Of a stretch of DNA of 64,000 nt, positions 37,096 through 46,025 are shown piece after piece. The translations under genes were made by a program, and so were the position numbers. The notes beneath the pieces were generated by a model, which worked only from the letters and a program-made list of their open reading frames with translations, had not been told where the DNA came from and searched no databases. Source of the DNA: Calditrichales bacterium MX18-03 (GTDB lineage Bacteria > Bacillota > Clostridia > Lutisporales > Lutisporaceae); the NCBI GenBank assembly GCA_021083345.1, contig JAJGRE010000002.1, positions 558,001 to 622,000 on the forward strand. Direction: 5' to 3'. Within the stretch, counting starts at the first letter, position 1; each line of letters begins with the position of its first letter.

Positions 37096-37137
37096 AAAGA
37101 GGCAGACAGGTTAGATAACCAACCTATCTGCCTCTTT
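37096..37137 (-). terminator. Terminator of the rhaBA-aldolase operon
   Basis: Inverted repeat of 17-base arms (AAAGAGGCAGA..AGGTT and AACCT..TCTGCCTCTTT), loop of eight, ending in a short T-run on the minus strand, 12 bases after the aldolase stop. Confidence 0.7.
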
Positions 37138-37148
37138 ACAAGTTGCAC

Positions 37149-38207
37149 CTATCGAGTCAAATCCTTTACCAGACTCTTTCTGTAAGCTTCACTTTCCCAG
37201 TTCTTGATGAAGTCGATATCTCTTTCGGACATGGTCTTGATGCGAAGTCCGCATTTCTCCACGCTGTTGATGACGAAGGCATAGCCAAGCAGCGTCTCCT
37301 CAATTGTAAGCGCCTCGGAGTAATTTGTTTTGTATAACCGCTCTCCTGTATTGCTACTCACATTCAGCTTATTTCCTTGCCCGTCAACCGACAGGCTGCT
37401 GTTCAGGTAAACCAGCTGGTCCGGGTAGAGGGAATACTTCTCGAAGAAACCTGCATCTGCATGCCTCACGGCAAAGAACTCATTCAGGTACCCGGTTTTA
37501 CTAACAAATTCATTCTCTCCCAAAGCTTCAAGCTCAAGCTTCGGATATTCCCCGTACAATCCGAAATGCGCAATGATGGTATCATTGACTTCATCATGCA
37601 AGCCGATTGCTCTCTCATAGCTGTCAGCCGTGACGATAAGCCCATGATTCTCCATAAAGGCGACCTCGGGAAATTTGCCGGTCTCACTTATGAATTTTTC
37701 TATTTCTTCTTTGATCTTCAGCGTCAGGCAGAAGCCGGGATTGATATACGGAATCCAGATGCAGCCGTATGCCTTATCCTTGAAAATCCGCTCAGCCAAA
37801 TCCTTCCCCTCCGTACTGCAGCACAGAATATTGGCATATACCGGATGGGTATGGATAACGTACTTTTTCAAGATGGAATGAAAGCCTGCTTCAACGGAGG
37901 GCCTCAGTACAGGCAGGCCTTCCATTTCCACGACGCTGTCCCTGGCCAACGTTACGCTTTCTTTTTCAAAGTCCTTATCCTGGCTTAGATCGACATTTTC
38001 GTAGTAATGTCGGATCCTTTCATAGTCCACCACCACAAAACCTTGCTCCGGTGTGATCTGGCTCAACTTGAATCCGGATGCCTTGACTGCCATCAATCCG
38101 TCACCCAGCTTCACTGATGTATTGCCGCCGCCGCCTTGTACATAGTCTATGCGGCTTCCTGCTGCCGCGGATATGCGTTCCAGTTCTTTCAAACCTCTTT
38201 TATCCAT
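37149..38207 (-). CDS. Class II aldolase, probable L-rhamnulose-1-phosphate aldolase
   Basis: A 352-residue zinc aldolase. Motifs: 'GGGGNTSVKLGDGLMAVKAS' near residue 25, catalytic Glu in 'RPSVEAGFHSIL', zinc ligands 'VIHTHPVYANIL' and 'MENHGLIVTADSYERAIGLH'. A C-terminal extension of about 120 residues is not found in the 274-residue E. coli RhaD. It is the third gene of rhaB-rhaA-aldolase, which makes cleavage of L-rhamnulose 1-phosphate to dihydroxyacetone phosphate and L-lactaldehyde the likely job; assignment by context. It starts 14 bases after rhaA. Confidence 0.82.
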   Translation of the reverse strand: MDKRGLKELERISAAAGSRIDYVQGGGGNTSVKLGDGLMAVKASGFKLSQITPEQGFVVVDYERIRHYYENVDLSQDKDFEKESVTLARDSVVEMEGLPVLRPSVEAGFHSILKKYVIHTHPVYANILCCSTEGKDLAERIFKDKAYGCIWIPYINPGFCLTLKIKEEIEKFISETGKFPEVAFMENHGLIVTADSYERAIGLHDEVNDTIIAHFGLYGEYPKLELEALGENEFVSKTGYLNEFFAVRHADAGFFEKYSLYPDQLVYLNSSLSVDGQGNKLNVSSNTGERLYKTNYSEALTIEETLLGYAFVINSVEKCGLRIKTMSERDIDFIKNWESEAYRKSLVKDLTR

Positions 38208-38221
38208 GTCAATCCCCTTCC

Positions 38222-39496
38222 CTACCTGTTCTTGAGAACCTTCTCTTCATACGCCTTCACATCAACAAGCCAATCCGCACCTACCGGCACTTTCATATCC
38301 AGGCAATACTTATCCCAGACCGCTCCGAAGGGAAGTGATTTGAACTCTTCCATCAATGCGAGCCTGTTTCCGTAATTCCCGGCATTCTCTTCAGCAGCAA
38401 GCAAATCCGTAGGCTCAAGCAGTGCAATCAAAATTGATTTGAGTGCCGCCCGTGTACCCGTTACCCAGGCTGTGATCCTGTTGATGCTGCCGTCAAAGAA
38501 ATCCAATGCGTAGTACACTTTGTCAAAAGCATCGCAGCGCTTTACTTCCTGTGCCAGTGCAATCAGCTCATCGTTCAATATGACGACATGATCGCTGTCC
38601 CAGCGCACCGGCCTGCTAACATGCAGCAAAAGATTCTCCGAATAAAGGAGTGTCGCCGAAAGCTTGTCGGCCATATTCTCTGTAAGATGAAAATGACCCA
38701 TGTCATAGCATATGGTCACATTGTTCTTTAAGCCGTAGCCCATGACGAATTCATGGGAACCAACCGTATAGGACTCGACACCGATCCCAAACAACTTGCT
38801 TTCCAGCGCATCGATCAAATATTGCCTGTCGTACTTTACTTCCAGGATTTCATCCAGAGATTTCTTCAGCTGCCGGCGGTAACCCAGCCGGTCCGCCGGA
38901 ATATCCTTCATTCCATCGGGCACCCATATATTCATCACGCAGGGCGTTCCCAATTCCTTACCCATCGCTGCCGCTATTTCACGGCACACCTTGACGTGGC
39001 GGACCCAGAAGGCTCTGACCGCCTCATCCTTGCTGCCCAATGTAAAGCCGGAGGCAGCCATGGGATGCCCAAAGCAGGTGGGGTTAAAGTCGATTCCCAC
39101 CCCCCGCTTTTTCGCCCAATCCAGCCATTTTCTGAAATGCTTCAGCTCAAGCTGGTCCCGTTCTATAATTTCACCGTCTGTTTCCGCATAAATGGCGTGC
39201 AGATTGATGCGGTGCTTGCCGGGAATCAGGCTCAAGGCCTTCTCATAGTCAGCGCGCAGCTCCTCTCCAGACCTAGCCCGGCCGGGATAGTTTCCGGTAC
39301 TGAGGATCCCGCCGCTTGCACCGCCAGCCGTCACCTCAAAGCCGTTTACGTCATCACCCTGCCAGCAGTGCAGTGAGATCTGCCGCTCCTGCAGCTTCTC
39401 CAAAACCGCATCGGTATTAACCCCGAAAGCGGCATAAACTTCCTTAGCATAGAAATAACGCTCATTGATTGTTTTCTCTGTATTAAACTGACTCAT
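38222..39496 (-). CDS. rhaA: L-rhamnose isomerase
   Basis: Manganese/zinc isomerase converting L-rhamnose to L-rhamnulose, 424 aa, matching the family length (about 418). Conserved stretches: 'ISLHCWQGDDVNGFE' near residue 40, 'RINLHAIYAETDGE' near 90, 'GIDFNPTCFGHPMAASGFTL' near 130, 'CYDMGHFHLTENMADKL' near 250, 'ALDFFDGSINRITAWVTGTR' near 320. ATG 39496 has GGGAGGG upstream; the frame to 39517 begins before it. It starts 18 bases after the rhaB stop. Confidence 0.95.
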   Translation of the reverse strand: MSQFNTEKTINERYFYAKEVYAAFGVNTDAVLEKLQERQISLHCWQGDDVNGFEVTAGGASGGILSTGNYPGRARSGEELRADYEKALSLIPGKHRINLHAIYAETDGEIIERDQLELKHFRKWLDWAKKRGVGIDFNPTCFGHPMAASGFTLGSKDEAVRAFWVRHVKVCREIAAAMGKELGTPCVMNIWVPDGMKDIPADRLGYRRQLKKSLDEILEVKYDRQYLIDALESKLFGIGVESYTVGSHEFVMGYGLKNNVTICYDMGHFHLTENMADKLSATLLYSENLLLHVSRPVRWDSDHVVILNDELIALAQEVKRCDAFDKVYYALDFFDGSINRITAWVTGTRAALKSILIALLEPTDLLAAEENAGNYGNRLALMEEFKSLPFGAVWDKYCLDMKVPVGADWLVDVKAYEEKVLKNR

Positions 39497-39513
39497 ATAA
39501 CTCCCTCCCAAAA

Positions 39514-40989
39514 TCAATTGCCGGTAATGATTCTCAAAAAACGTTCATAGGCTGTATCCCAGCGACCTCTGTCAACAGGCAGGTATTCCCTTGTCGGGAA
39601 TGACCTTCTTATCAACGCTCTTGCTTCGCCGAGCCCAGATACCTCTCCCAGCGCAAGCAATTGAACTGCCAGATTGCCCACTGCCGTGGCCTCTACCGGA
39701 CCGGTTATGACCGGTTTTCCCGTTGCATTGGCAGTGAACTGGTTCAGCATGGTATTCAGGGTCCCGCCCCCAACGATATGGAGGACAGGTATTCCATAGC
39801 CCACTATTTTTTCAAGCCCGAGAAGCGCCATGCGGTATTTCAAAGCCAGACTCTCCAGAACGCACCGAACGACCTCGCCCTTGCTTTCCGGAGGCTCTTG
39901 ACCTGTGCTTCTGCAATATGCCCTTATCTTCTCTGGCATGTTTCCCGGACTGTAAAAGCTGTCATGATCCGGATCAATCAACGACGTGAACGGCGCCGCT
40001 GAAGCTGCTTGCGCCAGCAGTACCTCATGGCTGACTGCCTCTCCTGTCGAATCCCATACCCGCTTGCACTCCTGATAGATCCAAAGCCCCATGATATTCT
40101 TGAGCAGCCTTGTGCTCTTGTTGATTCCGCCTTCATTTGTGTAGTTCAGCCTGTAAGTCTCATCATTGATGATAGGTGCCGGAAGCTCCACCCCCAGCAA
40201 AGACCAGGTGCCGCTGCTCAGATAGGCATACTTTCCTTCTGCTGTCGGTACAGACACCACAGCGCTTCCGGTATCGTGCTCGGCAACTGCGATAACAGGC
40301 ACTGCCTTAATACTAAGCTCTTCACATACAGGTTTTGTTATCGGGCCTATAACGGAGCCCGTATCAATGATTTCCGCAAGAATCCCCTCCGGTATCCCCA
40401 GCTTTTCCAGCATGCCCCTTGCCCATTCCCCTTTAACCGGATCAACCATTTGAGAGGTGCTTGCAATGGTAAATTCGCTGGCTTTAACACCCGTCAGGAA
40501 ATAGTTCAGCAGATCCGGTATGAACAGCATGGTTTCCGCTTTTTCCAATATGGGCGAGCGGCTTCGTACCATGGACAGAAGCTGATACAGCGTATTGAAT
40601 TTCAAGAACTGGATCCCTGTGGCGTCATATATCTCCCTATTGGGAATGACCTCGCAGGCTGCCTCAATCATCCCGTCGTTACGGCTGTCCCTGTAATGAT
40701 GCGGTATTCCCAGAAGCTGACCGTCCTGTCCAAGCAGACCGAAATCCACACCCCAGGTGTCGATGCCAATACCGGCAAAGTCGCCGTCTCCGTTCTTCAC
40801 ACATTTAAGAATACCCTGCTTCATCTCATGATAAAGCCGTAAAATATCCCAGTAAAAGCTGCCGCCTGCTATGACAGGATCATTGGTAAAGCGATGCATC
40901 TCGTCCAGTTGAAGCTTATTTCCGTCAAAACGACCCAGAATGCCCCTGCCGCTGCCGGCACCATAATCAAAAGCCAATAGCTTGAGCAT
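39514..40989 (-). CDS. rhaB: L-rhamnulokinase
   Basis: FGGY-family kinase making L-rhamnulose 1-phosphate, 491 aa. N-terminal ATPase fold 'AFDYGAGSGRGILGRFDG', substrate region 'GIDTWGVDFGLLGQDGQLLG', and C-terminal 'HIVGGGTLNTMLNQFTANAT' with 'GPVEATAVGNLAVQLLALG'. The RhaB-specific 'PHHYRDSRNDGM' is present. Start ATG behind GGGAGGGGAG. First gene of the rhaBA-aldolase operon, divergent from an AraC activator. Confidence 0.95.
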   Translation of the reverse strand: MLKLLAFDYGAGSGRGILGRFDGNKLQLDEMHRFTNDPVIAGGSFYWDILRLYHEMKQGILKCVKNGDGDFAGIGIDTWGVDFGLLGQDGQLLGIPHHYRDSRNDGMIEAACEVIPNREIYDATGIQFLKFNTLYQLLSMVRSRSPILEKAETMLFIPDLLNYFLTGVKASEFTIASTSQMVDPVKGEWARGMLEKLGIPEGILAEIIDTGSVIGPITKPVCEELSIKAVPVIAVAEHDTGSAVVSVPTAEGKYAYLSSGTWSLLGVELPAPIINDETYRLNYTNEGGINKSTRLLKNIMGLWIYQECKRVWDSTGEAVSHEVLLAQAASAAPFTSLIDPDHDSFYSPGNMPEKIRAYCRSTGQEPPESKGEVVRCVLESLALKYRMALLGLEKIVGYGIPVLHIVGGGTLNTMLNQFTANATGKPVITGPVEATAVGNLAVQLLALGEVSGLGEARALIRRSFPTREYLPVDRGRWDTAYERFLRIITGN

Positions 40990-41099
40990 TGCTCTCCCCT
41001 CCCTAAGGTATTTGATTTAATTTTATTGCAGCGCATTCAATATTTCTTTGGGATATGTTATTCTGTTTTTGGGTGAAATTCTCGAATAAGGAGAAAAGT

Positions 41100-41990
41100 A
41101 TGAGCATGCAGCCATTTCCCGTACTGAAGGGTGACTCACTGTTCAGAAAAAACGAGTTGGTTTATATCAATCGGTCCAGCGAGCTTCAGGAATATATGAA
41201 CCTGATGCACAAGCACGATTTCATTGAAATCGTTTATGTTATCTCCGGCAGCGGAAAACACATTGTAGGCGATAATCAGTACGAAACCTCCAAAGGAGAC
41301 TTGTTCATCATCAATTATGACGTTCCCCACGGTTTTTTCCCCAGTACTGAAGGAGCGGAAGGCCCTGTGGTCTACAACTGCGTCTTCATGCCGCAATTTC
41401 TTGACGCCTCACTTTTCAGCAGCCTCCGTTTTCAGGATATAACCTCTTCTTTTCTTTTCAGATCCCTTTTTCCGGACAGCACGTCCCCTTTGCCGGATCT
41501 GAACCTGAGGGGTACTGATTTCAAGGAGATTGGTGTTCTGTTCAGCGATATGTACTCCGAATACAAAGAGATGAAAAAGGGCTATTGCGATATTATCCGG
41601 GCACGTCTCATTGAATTGATCATCAAGATATTCAGGTACATGGAGCTGGTCAGACCGAAGGTCATCCTTCCGAAAAATGTCGAGTTGGTAAATAAGGCCA
41701 TTGACTATCTGAAGCACCACTACAATACCGATATCCGGCTGGAGGACATTGCCATCAAGTCCTTCATCAGCAAGAATTATTTCTGCAAGCTGTTCAAAGA
41801 TGTGACAGGAACAAACTTCATCGATTATGTGCAAAAGCTCCGTATAGATGAGGCTTGCAGCCTGTTGAGGAATACAGACATGAAAATAACCGGCATTGCC
41901 ATGCAAACCGGCTTCAACGACATGAAATTTTTCTATGAGGTCTTCAAAAAAATCACCGGGAAGACACCCGGTGATTATCGAAGGGGATAG
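41100..41990 (+). CDS. AraC-family regulator, probable rhamnose activator
   Basis: A 296-residue regulator. The N-terminal cupin has 'MHKHDFIEIVYVISGSGKHI' near residue 35 and 'YDVPHGFFPS'. The C-terminal AraC domain: 'IAIKSFISKNYFCKLFKDVT' and 'GFNDMKFFYEVFKKITGKTP'. ATG 41100 has AAGGAGAAA upstream. It faces rhaB across 110 bases, as RhaR/RhaS-type regulators do, so rhamnose-dependent activation of rhaB is likely. A minus-strand terminator for the neighbouring gene is embedded in its last codons. Confidence 0.88.
   Translation: MSMQPFPVLKGDSLFRKNELVYINRSSELQEYMNLMHKHDFIEIVYVISGSGKHIVGDNQYETSKGDLFIINYDVPHGFFPSTEGAEGPVVYNCVFMPQFLDASLFSSLRFQDITSSFLFRSLFPDSTSPLPDLNLRGTDFKEIGVLFSDMYSEYKEMKKGYCDIIRARLIELIIKIFRYMELVRPKVILPKNVELVNKAIDYLKHHYNTDIRLEDIAIKSFISKNYFCKLFKDVTGTNFIDYVQKLRIDEACSLLRNTDMKITGIAMQTGFNDMKFFYEVFKKITGKTPGDYRRG
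41951..41976 (-). terminator. Terminator of the lipoprotein gene, inside the AraC coding sequence
   Basis: Perfect 10-bp stem AATCACCGGG/CCCGGTGATT, six-base loop; on the minus strand the stem is followed by TTTTTTT. It serves the 41997-43553 gene yet lies in the 3' coding part of the convergent AraC gene. Confidence 0.75.
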
Positions 41991-41996
41991 ACCTGT

Positions 41997-43553
41997 TTAT
42001 TTTTTCAGCACCAGCAATTTGTTGCCCGGTGTGATGGAAACCTTGATATCCAGATACTTTTCCGCCAATTGCTCAGGTACGAAGTAATGATTCTCCATAT
42101 AGATAACAGGCCAATCCAGTTGCTCAGCCTTCTGGTTGACAGTTATATCGGCACTGTTCTTTATCCCCAGTATTTTATAGCTGCCGGCGGTTATACTAAA
42201 GCCGCCTGTTTTCAGCGCTTTATAATCCGCTCCTGCAAGCTCGCATACCGGTTTGAGGGGAAGCATCACCGTGTCTCCTATCTTTACCGGGAACACCTCT
42301 GCTTTTATGAATGCCTCGCTGGACGAAAGGGCTTTGGGTAATTTTGCAGTACCCACATTCAGCATCGTATTCATGGCGCTGATTCCCAGCATATCATTTA
42401 CATCAAAGGAATTTTCTTCGGTCAGCTCCGGGTAATCGATGGCCACAGCACCGTTGATATTGCTTACTAGCGAATTAAAGATCACCTTTAATCCAAAGGT
42501 CATTTTCAAATACTCGCCGGGATCAGGCGTTTCACCCGACAGCCTTTCAAGGGCGTTTTCCACCTGTTGTGAATCCATATACAGGTCAAACACACCGTTT
42601 TGACCAACTATGTAACCTGCTTCATCGATTAGGAAGTTGATGACGATTCCCTGGCTGCCCAGCATCTTCACATTATCCATCAGTCCGGCGACCCTGTCTA
42701 CATCCTCTTCAAAGCCGCTGCTGCCGTCAACCAGCTTAAAGTAGGCCTGCTCCAGATCAAAACCGCCCTCATACCCCGCCGTCATCCCCATCGTTGTAAT
42801 GAAAAACTCCTTGATCAGCTCTTTGGCCTGTTCGTTATCCGAAATCTCTAGAAGCGCCGATTTTATGATCACCTTTAATGATGCGTCGTCAAGCTGCAGC
42901 TGATAGGCAGTGTGTTTTTTTCCATTTAACCATTGATCGTCCAACTGTCTCACGGCAATAATGCCAATGTCGTGCTCCAGAGCATACTCCTTCAGCTCGT
43001 TGATGATCTTTGACTGCATGTTATAGACCGATTCCACCACTTCATTGTATTCCGCCTGAGTCATCTGATCCGCTTCTACCAGATCCGACTGGTCCATGAC
43101 CATATAGGGTTTGCCGCTCAGCTCTTCGGGCAGAAAACCGGAAAACAGCGATGGAACCTTGACGATTTGCCTTATCACAGGCTTTGCCCCTGTGAAATCG
43201 GCATAGGACCAGACTGTGGTTTCCTCAGAAAATGCCTCAGAGTCCACCTTCATATATACTTCTGCCTGGGTAATTGTCTTTTCCTGATTCTGATATGATT
43301 TTTGATCTGCTATGACCGACATTCCATTAAGTATTGAAATTGTAGGCTCCATTACGGTAAATTCGTCAAGGTTGGTGTGCATTTCCACCTTCTCGAAGAT
43401 TACCTGGCTCTGACTTTCAAAAGTGCTGATCAATGCCGTTTTTTCAAGCGCATTCAAAAGCTCAAGCTTATCCTGGGCTGAGCATGCCGTGAGACCGGGT
43501 ACCGTCAGGGAAATGATCACCAACAATACTAACGCTTTCCTGAAAGCTCTCAT
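41997..43553 (-). CDS. Lipoprotein with copper-amine-oxidase-N-like C-terminal domain
   Basis: A 518-residue exported protein. Signal peptide with lipobox ending 'VPGLTACSAQ'. The long middle part has no motif I know. The C-terminal 110 residues ('GDTVMLPLKPVCELAGADYK', 'ITAGSYKILGIKNSADITVN', 'VIYMENHYFVPEQLAEKYLD') match the copper amine oxidase N-terminal-like module common as a cell-wall domain in Clostridia. ATG 43553 has AAGGAGGT upstream; the frame to 43574 is not needed. A perfect palindrome TTGACATGTCAA lies 23 bases upstream. Function unknown. Confidence 0.75.
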   Translation of the reverse strand: MRAFRKALVLLVIISLTVPGLTACSAQDKLELLNALEKTALISTFESQSQVIFEKVEMHTNLDEFTVMEPTISILNGMSVIADQKSYQNQEKTITQAEVYMKVDSEAFSEETTVWSYADFTGAKPVIRQIVKVPSLFSGFLPEELSGKPYMVMDQSDLVEADQMTQAEYNEVVESVYNMQSKIINELKEYALEHDIGIIAVRQLDDQWLNGKKHTAYQLQLDDASLKVIIKSALLEISDNEQAKELIKEFFITTMGMTAGYEGGFDLEQAYFKLVDGSSGFEEDVDRVAGLMDNVKMLGSQGIVINFLIDEAGYIVGQNGVFDLYMDSQQVENALERLSGETPDPGEYLKMTFGLKVIFNSLVSNINGAVAIDYPELTEENSFDVNDMLGISAMNTMLNVGTAKLPKALSSSEAFIKAEVFPVKIGDTVMLPLKPVCELAGADYKALKTGGFSITAGSYKILGIKNSADITVNQKAEQLDWPVIYMENHYFVPEQLAEKYLDIKVSITPGNKLLVLKK

Positions 43554-43575
43554 ATTGTACCTCCTTCTTCGCAAT

Positions 43576-43587
43576 TTGACATGTCAA
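43576..43587. promoter_or_regulatory. Perfect 12-bp palindrome upstream of the lipoprotein gene
   Basis: TTGACATGTCAA, just before the ribosome binding site of the 41997-43553 gene. A regulator site is possible; no partner can be named. Confidence 0.3.
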
Positions 43588-43641
43588 TAGTTTGCGGCAA
43601 GAGATGAAACGGCATGCAATTCATATTTTTCATCAGAAGTG

Positions 43642-43676
43642 AAAAAAACCAAGAGCTGCAAACTCCTGGTTTTTTT
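43642..43676 (-). terminator. Terminator of the M24 peptidase operon
   Basis: AACCAAGAG/CTCCTGGTT stem (one mismatch) with a seven-base loop; the minus strand ends in TTTTTTT, 20 bases after the first peptidase stop. Confidence 0.75.
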
Positions 43677-43695
43677 AAAGCTTATTATTGAATTG

Positions 43696-44793
43696 CTATA
43701 CAATGATGATATCTTTTGTGAATTTGTTCAGGACTTCTCTTCCATTATCAGTAACCAGCACAATGTCCTCCACCCGCATGCCGAACCGGCCTGCAATGTA
43801 GATTCCGGGCTCCACGCTGAAGGTCATCCCAGGTTCCAGCACCTCGCTGTTTCCTTCTTTGATATATGGGCCTTCATGGACCGCCAATCCGATGCCATGC
43901 CCTGTCCGGTTGAGGAAACAATGTCCATAGCCTGCATTCCGGATGATATCTCTGGCAGCAGTATCCACCTGTCCTGCCGTCACACCGGGCCCTGCAAGCA
44001 TTTCCGCTTCGGTATTGGCCCTGACGATGATATCGAACACCTTGCGCTGCTCTTCTGTGGGTTCTCCCACAAAGACGGTTCTGGATATATCGGAGCAGAA
44101 GCCGTTGTACCGGCATCCGAAATCCAGAATGATGACATCCTGCGCCTCAATCACCCTGCTGTCCTGGTTGTAATGGGGCCTTGAGGTATTGGCTCCTGAA
44201 GCCACAATGGATCCAAAGGCCAGCCCATAGCCGCCTGCTTCCATAAACAGCTCTTCTATCTTCTTGCTTATATCCCGTTCCTTGAGACCCGGCCGGATAA
44301 ACTTTATGGTCTCACCCATTACCCAATCTGCTATCTCAGCCGCTTTCCTCAGGCAGTCCGCTTCTTCCGAGCTTTTGATCAGCCGCATATGCTCCAATAT
44401 GCTGCTGCCATTGGAGAAGACCACATTGACCCGCTCCTTCATATCCAACAGGTCTACGGCTCTGACACCGTCATTCACGCCTATTGCCAATCCCTCAAGC
44501 CCATATTCGCTGTTGGCCTTATCGATGGCTGTCAGGAAGCCTTCCGAGTCGCTCCAGACAAAGATTCTTGCATCTGGCCCCAGTTTCTCCCGGGCTTCCT
44601 CGTAATACAGCTCCGGCATGACATGGAAAAAGCTGCCGTCTGCCAATGCAAGTAGTGCCTTGAACCTCTCATCGGGATGAAAATGCAGACCGGTCAGATA
44701 CTCCAGGTCAGACGAAGGACCTACCAGCATCGCATCCAGTCCGTTTTCTTGCAGCCGCAGGGACAAAGCCGATATTTTGCTTGGGTTAAACAT
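43696..44793 (-). CDS. Xaa-Pro aminopeptidase-like M24 metallopeptidase A
   Basis: A 365-residue cytoplasmic peptidase. N-terminal creatinase-like domain ('MLVGPSSDLEYLTGLHFHPD'), then the pita-bread domain with five metal ligands: 'IILDFGCRYNGFCSDISRT' (two Asp), 'NRTGHGIGLAVHEGPYI' (His), 'MTFSVEPGIYIAGRFGMRVE' (two Glu). Removes N-terminal residues before proline. It is 38 bases downstream of a second M24 gene; the two share a layout but differ widely in sequence. Good AGGAGGAG ribosome site. Confidence 0.9.
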   Translation of the reverse strand: MFNPSKISALSLRLQENGLDAMLVGPSSDLEYLTGLHFHPDERFKALLALADGSFFHVMPELYYEEAREKLGPDARIFVWSDSEGFLTAIDKANSEYGLEGLAIGVNDGVRAVDLLDMKERVNVVFSNGSSILEHMRLIKSSEEADCLRKAAEIADWVMGETIKFIRPGLKERDISKKIEELFMEAGGYGLAFGSIVASGANTSRPHYNQDSRVIEAQDVIILDFGCRYNGFCSDISRTVFVGEPTEEQRKVFDIIVRANTEAEMLAGPGVTAGQVDTAARDIIRNAGYGHCFLNRTGHGIGLAVHEGPYIKEGNSEVLEPGMTFSVEPGIYIAGRFGMRVEDIVLVTDNGREVLNKFTKDIIIV

Positions 44794-44831
44794 ATTCTCT
44801 CCTCCTCATTCCTCTTAGGTTATTTACAGAT

Positions 44832-45908
44832 TCAGCTTACGATGATCAGTTCTTTTGAAGCCTTTGTCAGGATCTCTATCCCTTCCGCAGTGACCAGTAC
44901 AGTGTCTTCAATTCTGACGCCGCCCCAATCAGGCAGGTAGATGCCTGGCTCTACGGTAATCACATTTCCCGCCTCCAGAATCCGTTCACAGCTGGGTGAC
45001 ATGAAGGGTTCCTCATGAATATCCAAACCTACCCCATGTCCCAGTCCATGACCGAAGTGTGCACCATAACCGGCTTCCGTAATATAACCCCGCGCACAAT
45101 CATCAGGCGTCTTGCCTGAGACCCCTGCCTTTATGGCGGCCTCAGCGGCTTCCTGCGCTGCTTTTACAATGCCGTAAATATTTTCTTGCTTATCAGTGGC
45201 TTGCCCTACGATGATGGTCCTGGTCATATCCGAGCGGTAGCCCCTATACATGGCGCCAAAATCCAAGGTTACAAAATCGCCGCTTTCAATCTGTTTGTCG
45301 GTAGGCGTGGCATGGGGCAGAGAACTCCTTTTCCCGGAAGCCACAATGATGGGAAAGCCGATATCGTCTGCACCCTGTTTCTTAATGGCATATTGAAGCT
45401 CCCTTTCAACCGCCTTCTCAGAAACCCCAGGCCTGATAAAGCCCAAAATCTCTGTAAACGCCTCGTCTGCCATAGCAGCAGCCTTGCGGATGCACGCCAC
45501 CTCATGGACATCCTTCACATACCGGATCCCTTCCACGAGACCTGAAACTGGTATCAGTTGGATCCCATTCAACCCCTTTGACAGCTTTTCGTACAGTTCA
45601 TAAGTGACACGGTCCTTCTCAAAGCCCAGTTTCTGGATCCCCAATCTGCTGCAGACAGCTTGTATGGTCTCCGGCAAGCCCGGAGCCGGCGCACGCCACC
45701 TGACGATTTCAAAACCGGGACACTCTGCTGCCGCCTGCTCGGTATACCTGGAATCGGTAATAAAAATGTTCTCCTGCGGTGCCATGATGACATAGGAATC
45801 CGATCCGGTAAAACCGCTGACATAGCGGATATTGGAATCCTTGAGCAGAAGGATGCCGTCCAGATTTTCTTTTTTGAGCCTCGCTCTGAGCTGTTCCACG
45901 CGTTTCAT
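44832..45908 (-). CDS. Xaa-Pro aminopeptidase-like M24 metallopeptidase B
   Basis: A 358-residue paralogue. N-terminal domain 'LLLKDSNIRYVSGFTGSDSY'; catalytic domain with 'VTLDFGAMYRGYRSDMTRT', 'FGHGLGHGVGLDIHEEPFM' and 'NVITVEPGIYLPDWGGVRIE', so all five metal ligands are present. Very like the widely distributed PepQ/YqhT aminopeptidases. First gene of the two-peptidase unit, 117 bases downstream of an XRE-cupin gene on the same strand, which may regulate both. Confidence 0.92.
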   Translation of the reverse strand: MKRVEQLRARLKKENLDGILLLKDSNIRYVSGFTGSDSYVIMAPQENIFITDSRYTEQAAAECPGFEIVRWRAPAPGLPETIQAVCSRLGIQKLGFEKDRVTYELYEKLSKGLNGIQLIPVSGLVEGIRYVKDVHEVACIRKAAAMADEAFTEILGFIRPGVSEKAVERELQYAIKKQGADDIGFPIIVASGKRSSLPHATPTDKQIESGDFVTLDFGAMYRGYRSDMTRTIIVGQATDKQENIYGIVKAAQEAAEAAIKAGVSGKTPDDCARGYITEAGYGAHFGHGLGHGVGLDIHEEPFMSPSCERILEAGNVITVEPGIYLPDWGGVRIEDTVLVTAEGIEILTKASKELIIVS

Positions 45909-46025
45909 TCTTCATTAACCCCCTTTATATATTCACCTTCATCCTAATGAGGCAATTGGTAAGTAATGTCCATTGCCCAAACAAAAGGATTACAGGCTCA
46001 CATTCGATTCTCAAAGCAAAAACCT

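Noticed and set aside
40009-40842. 277-codon open frame on the plus strand
   Set aside because: Opposite rhaB, with low-complexity unlikely protein; shadow frame.
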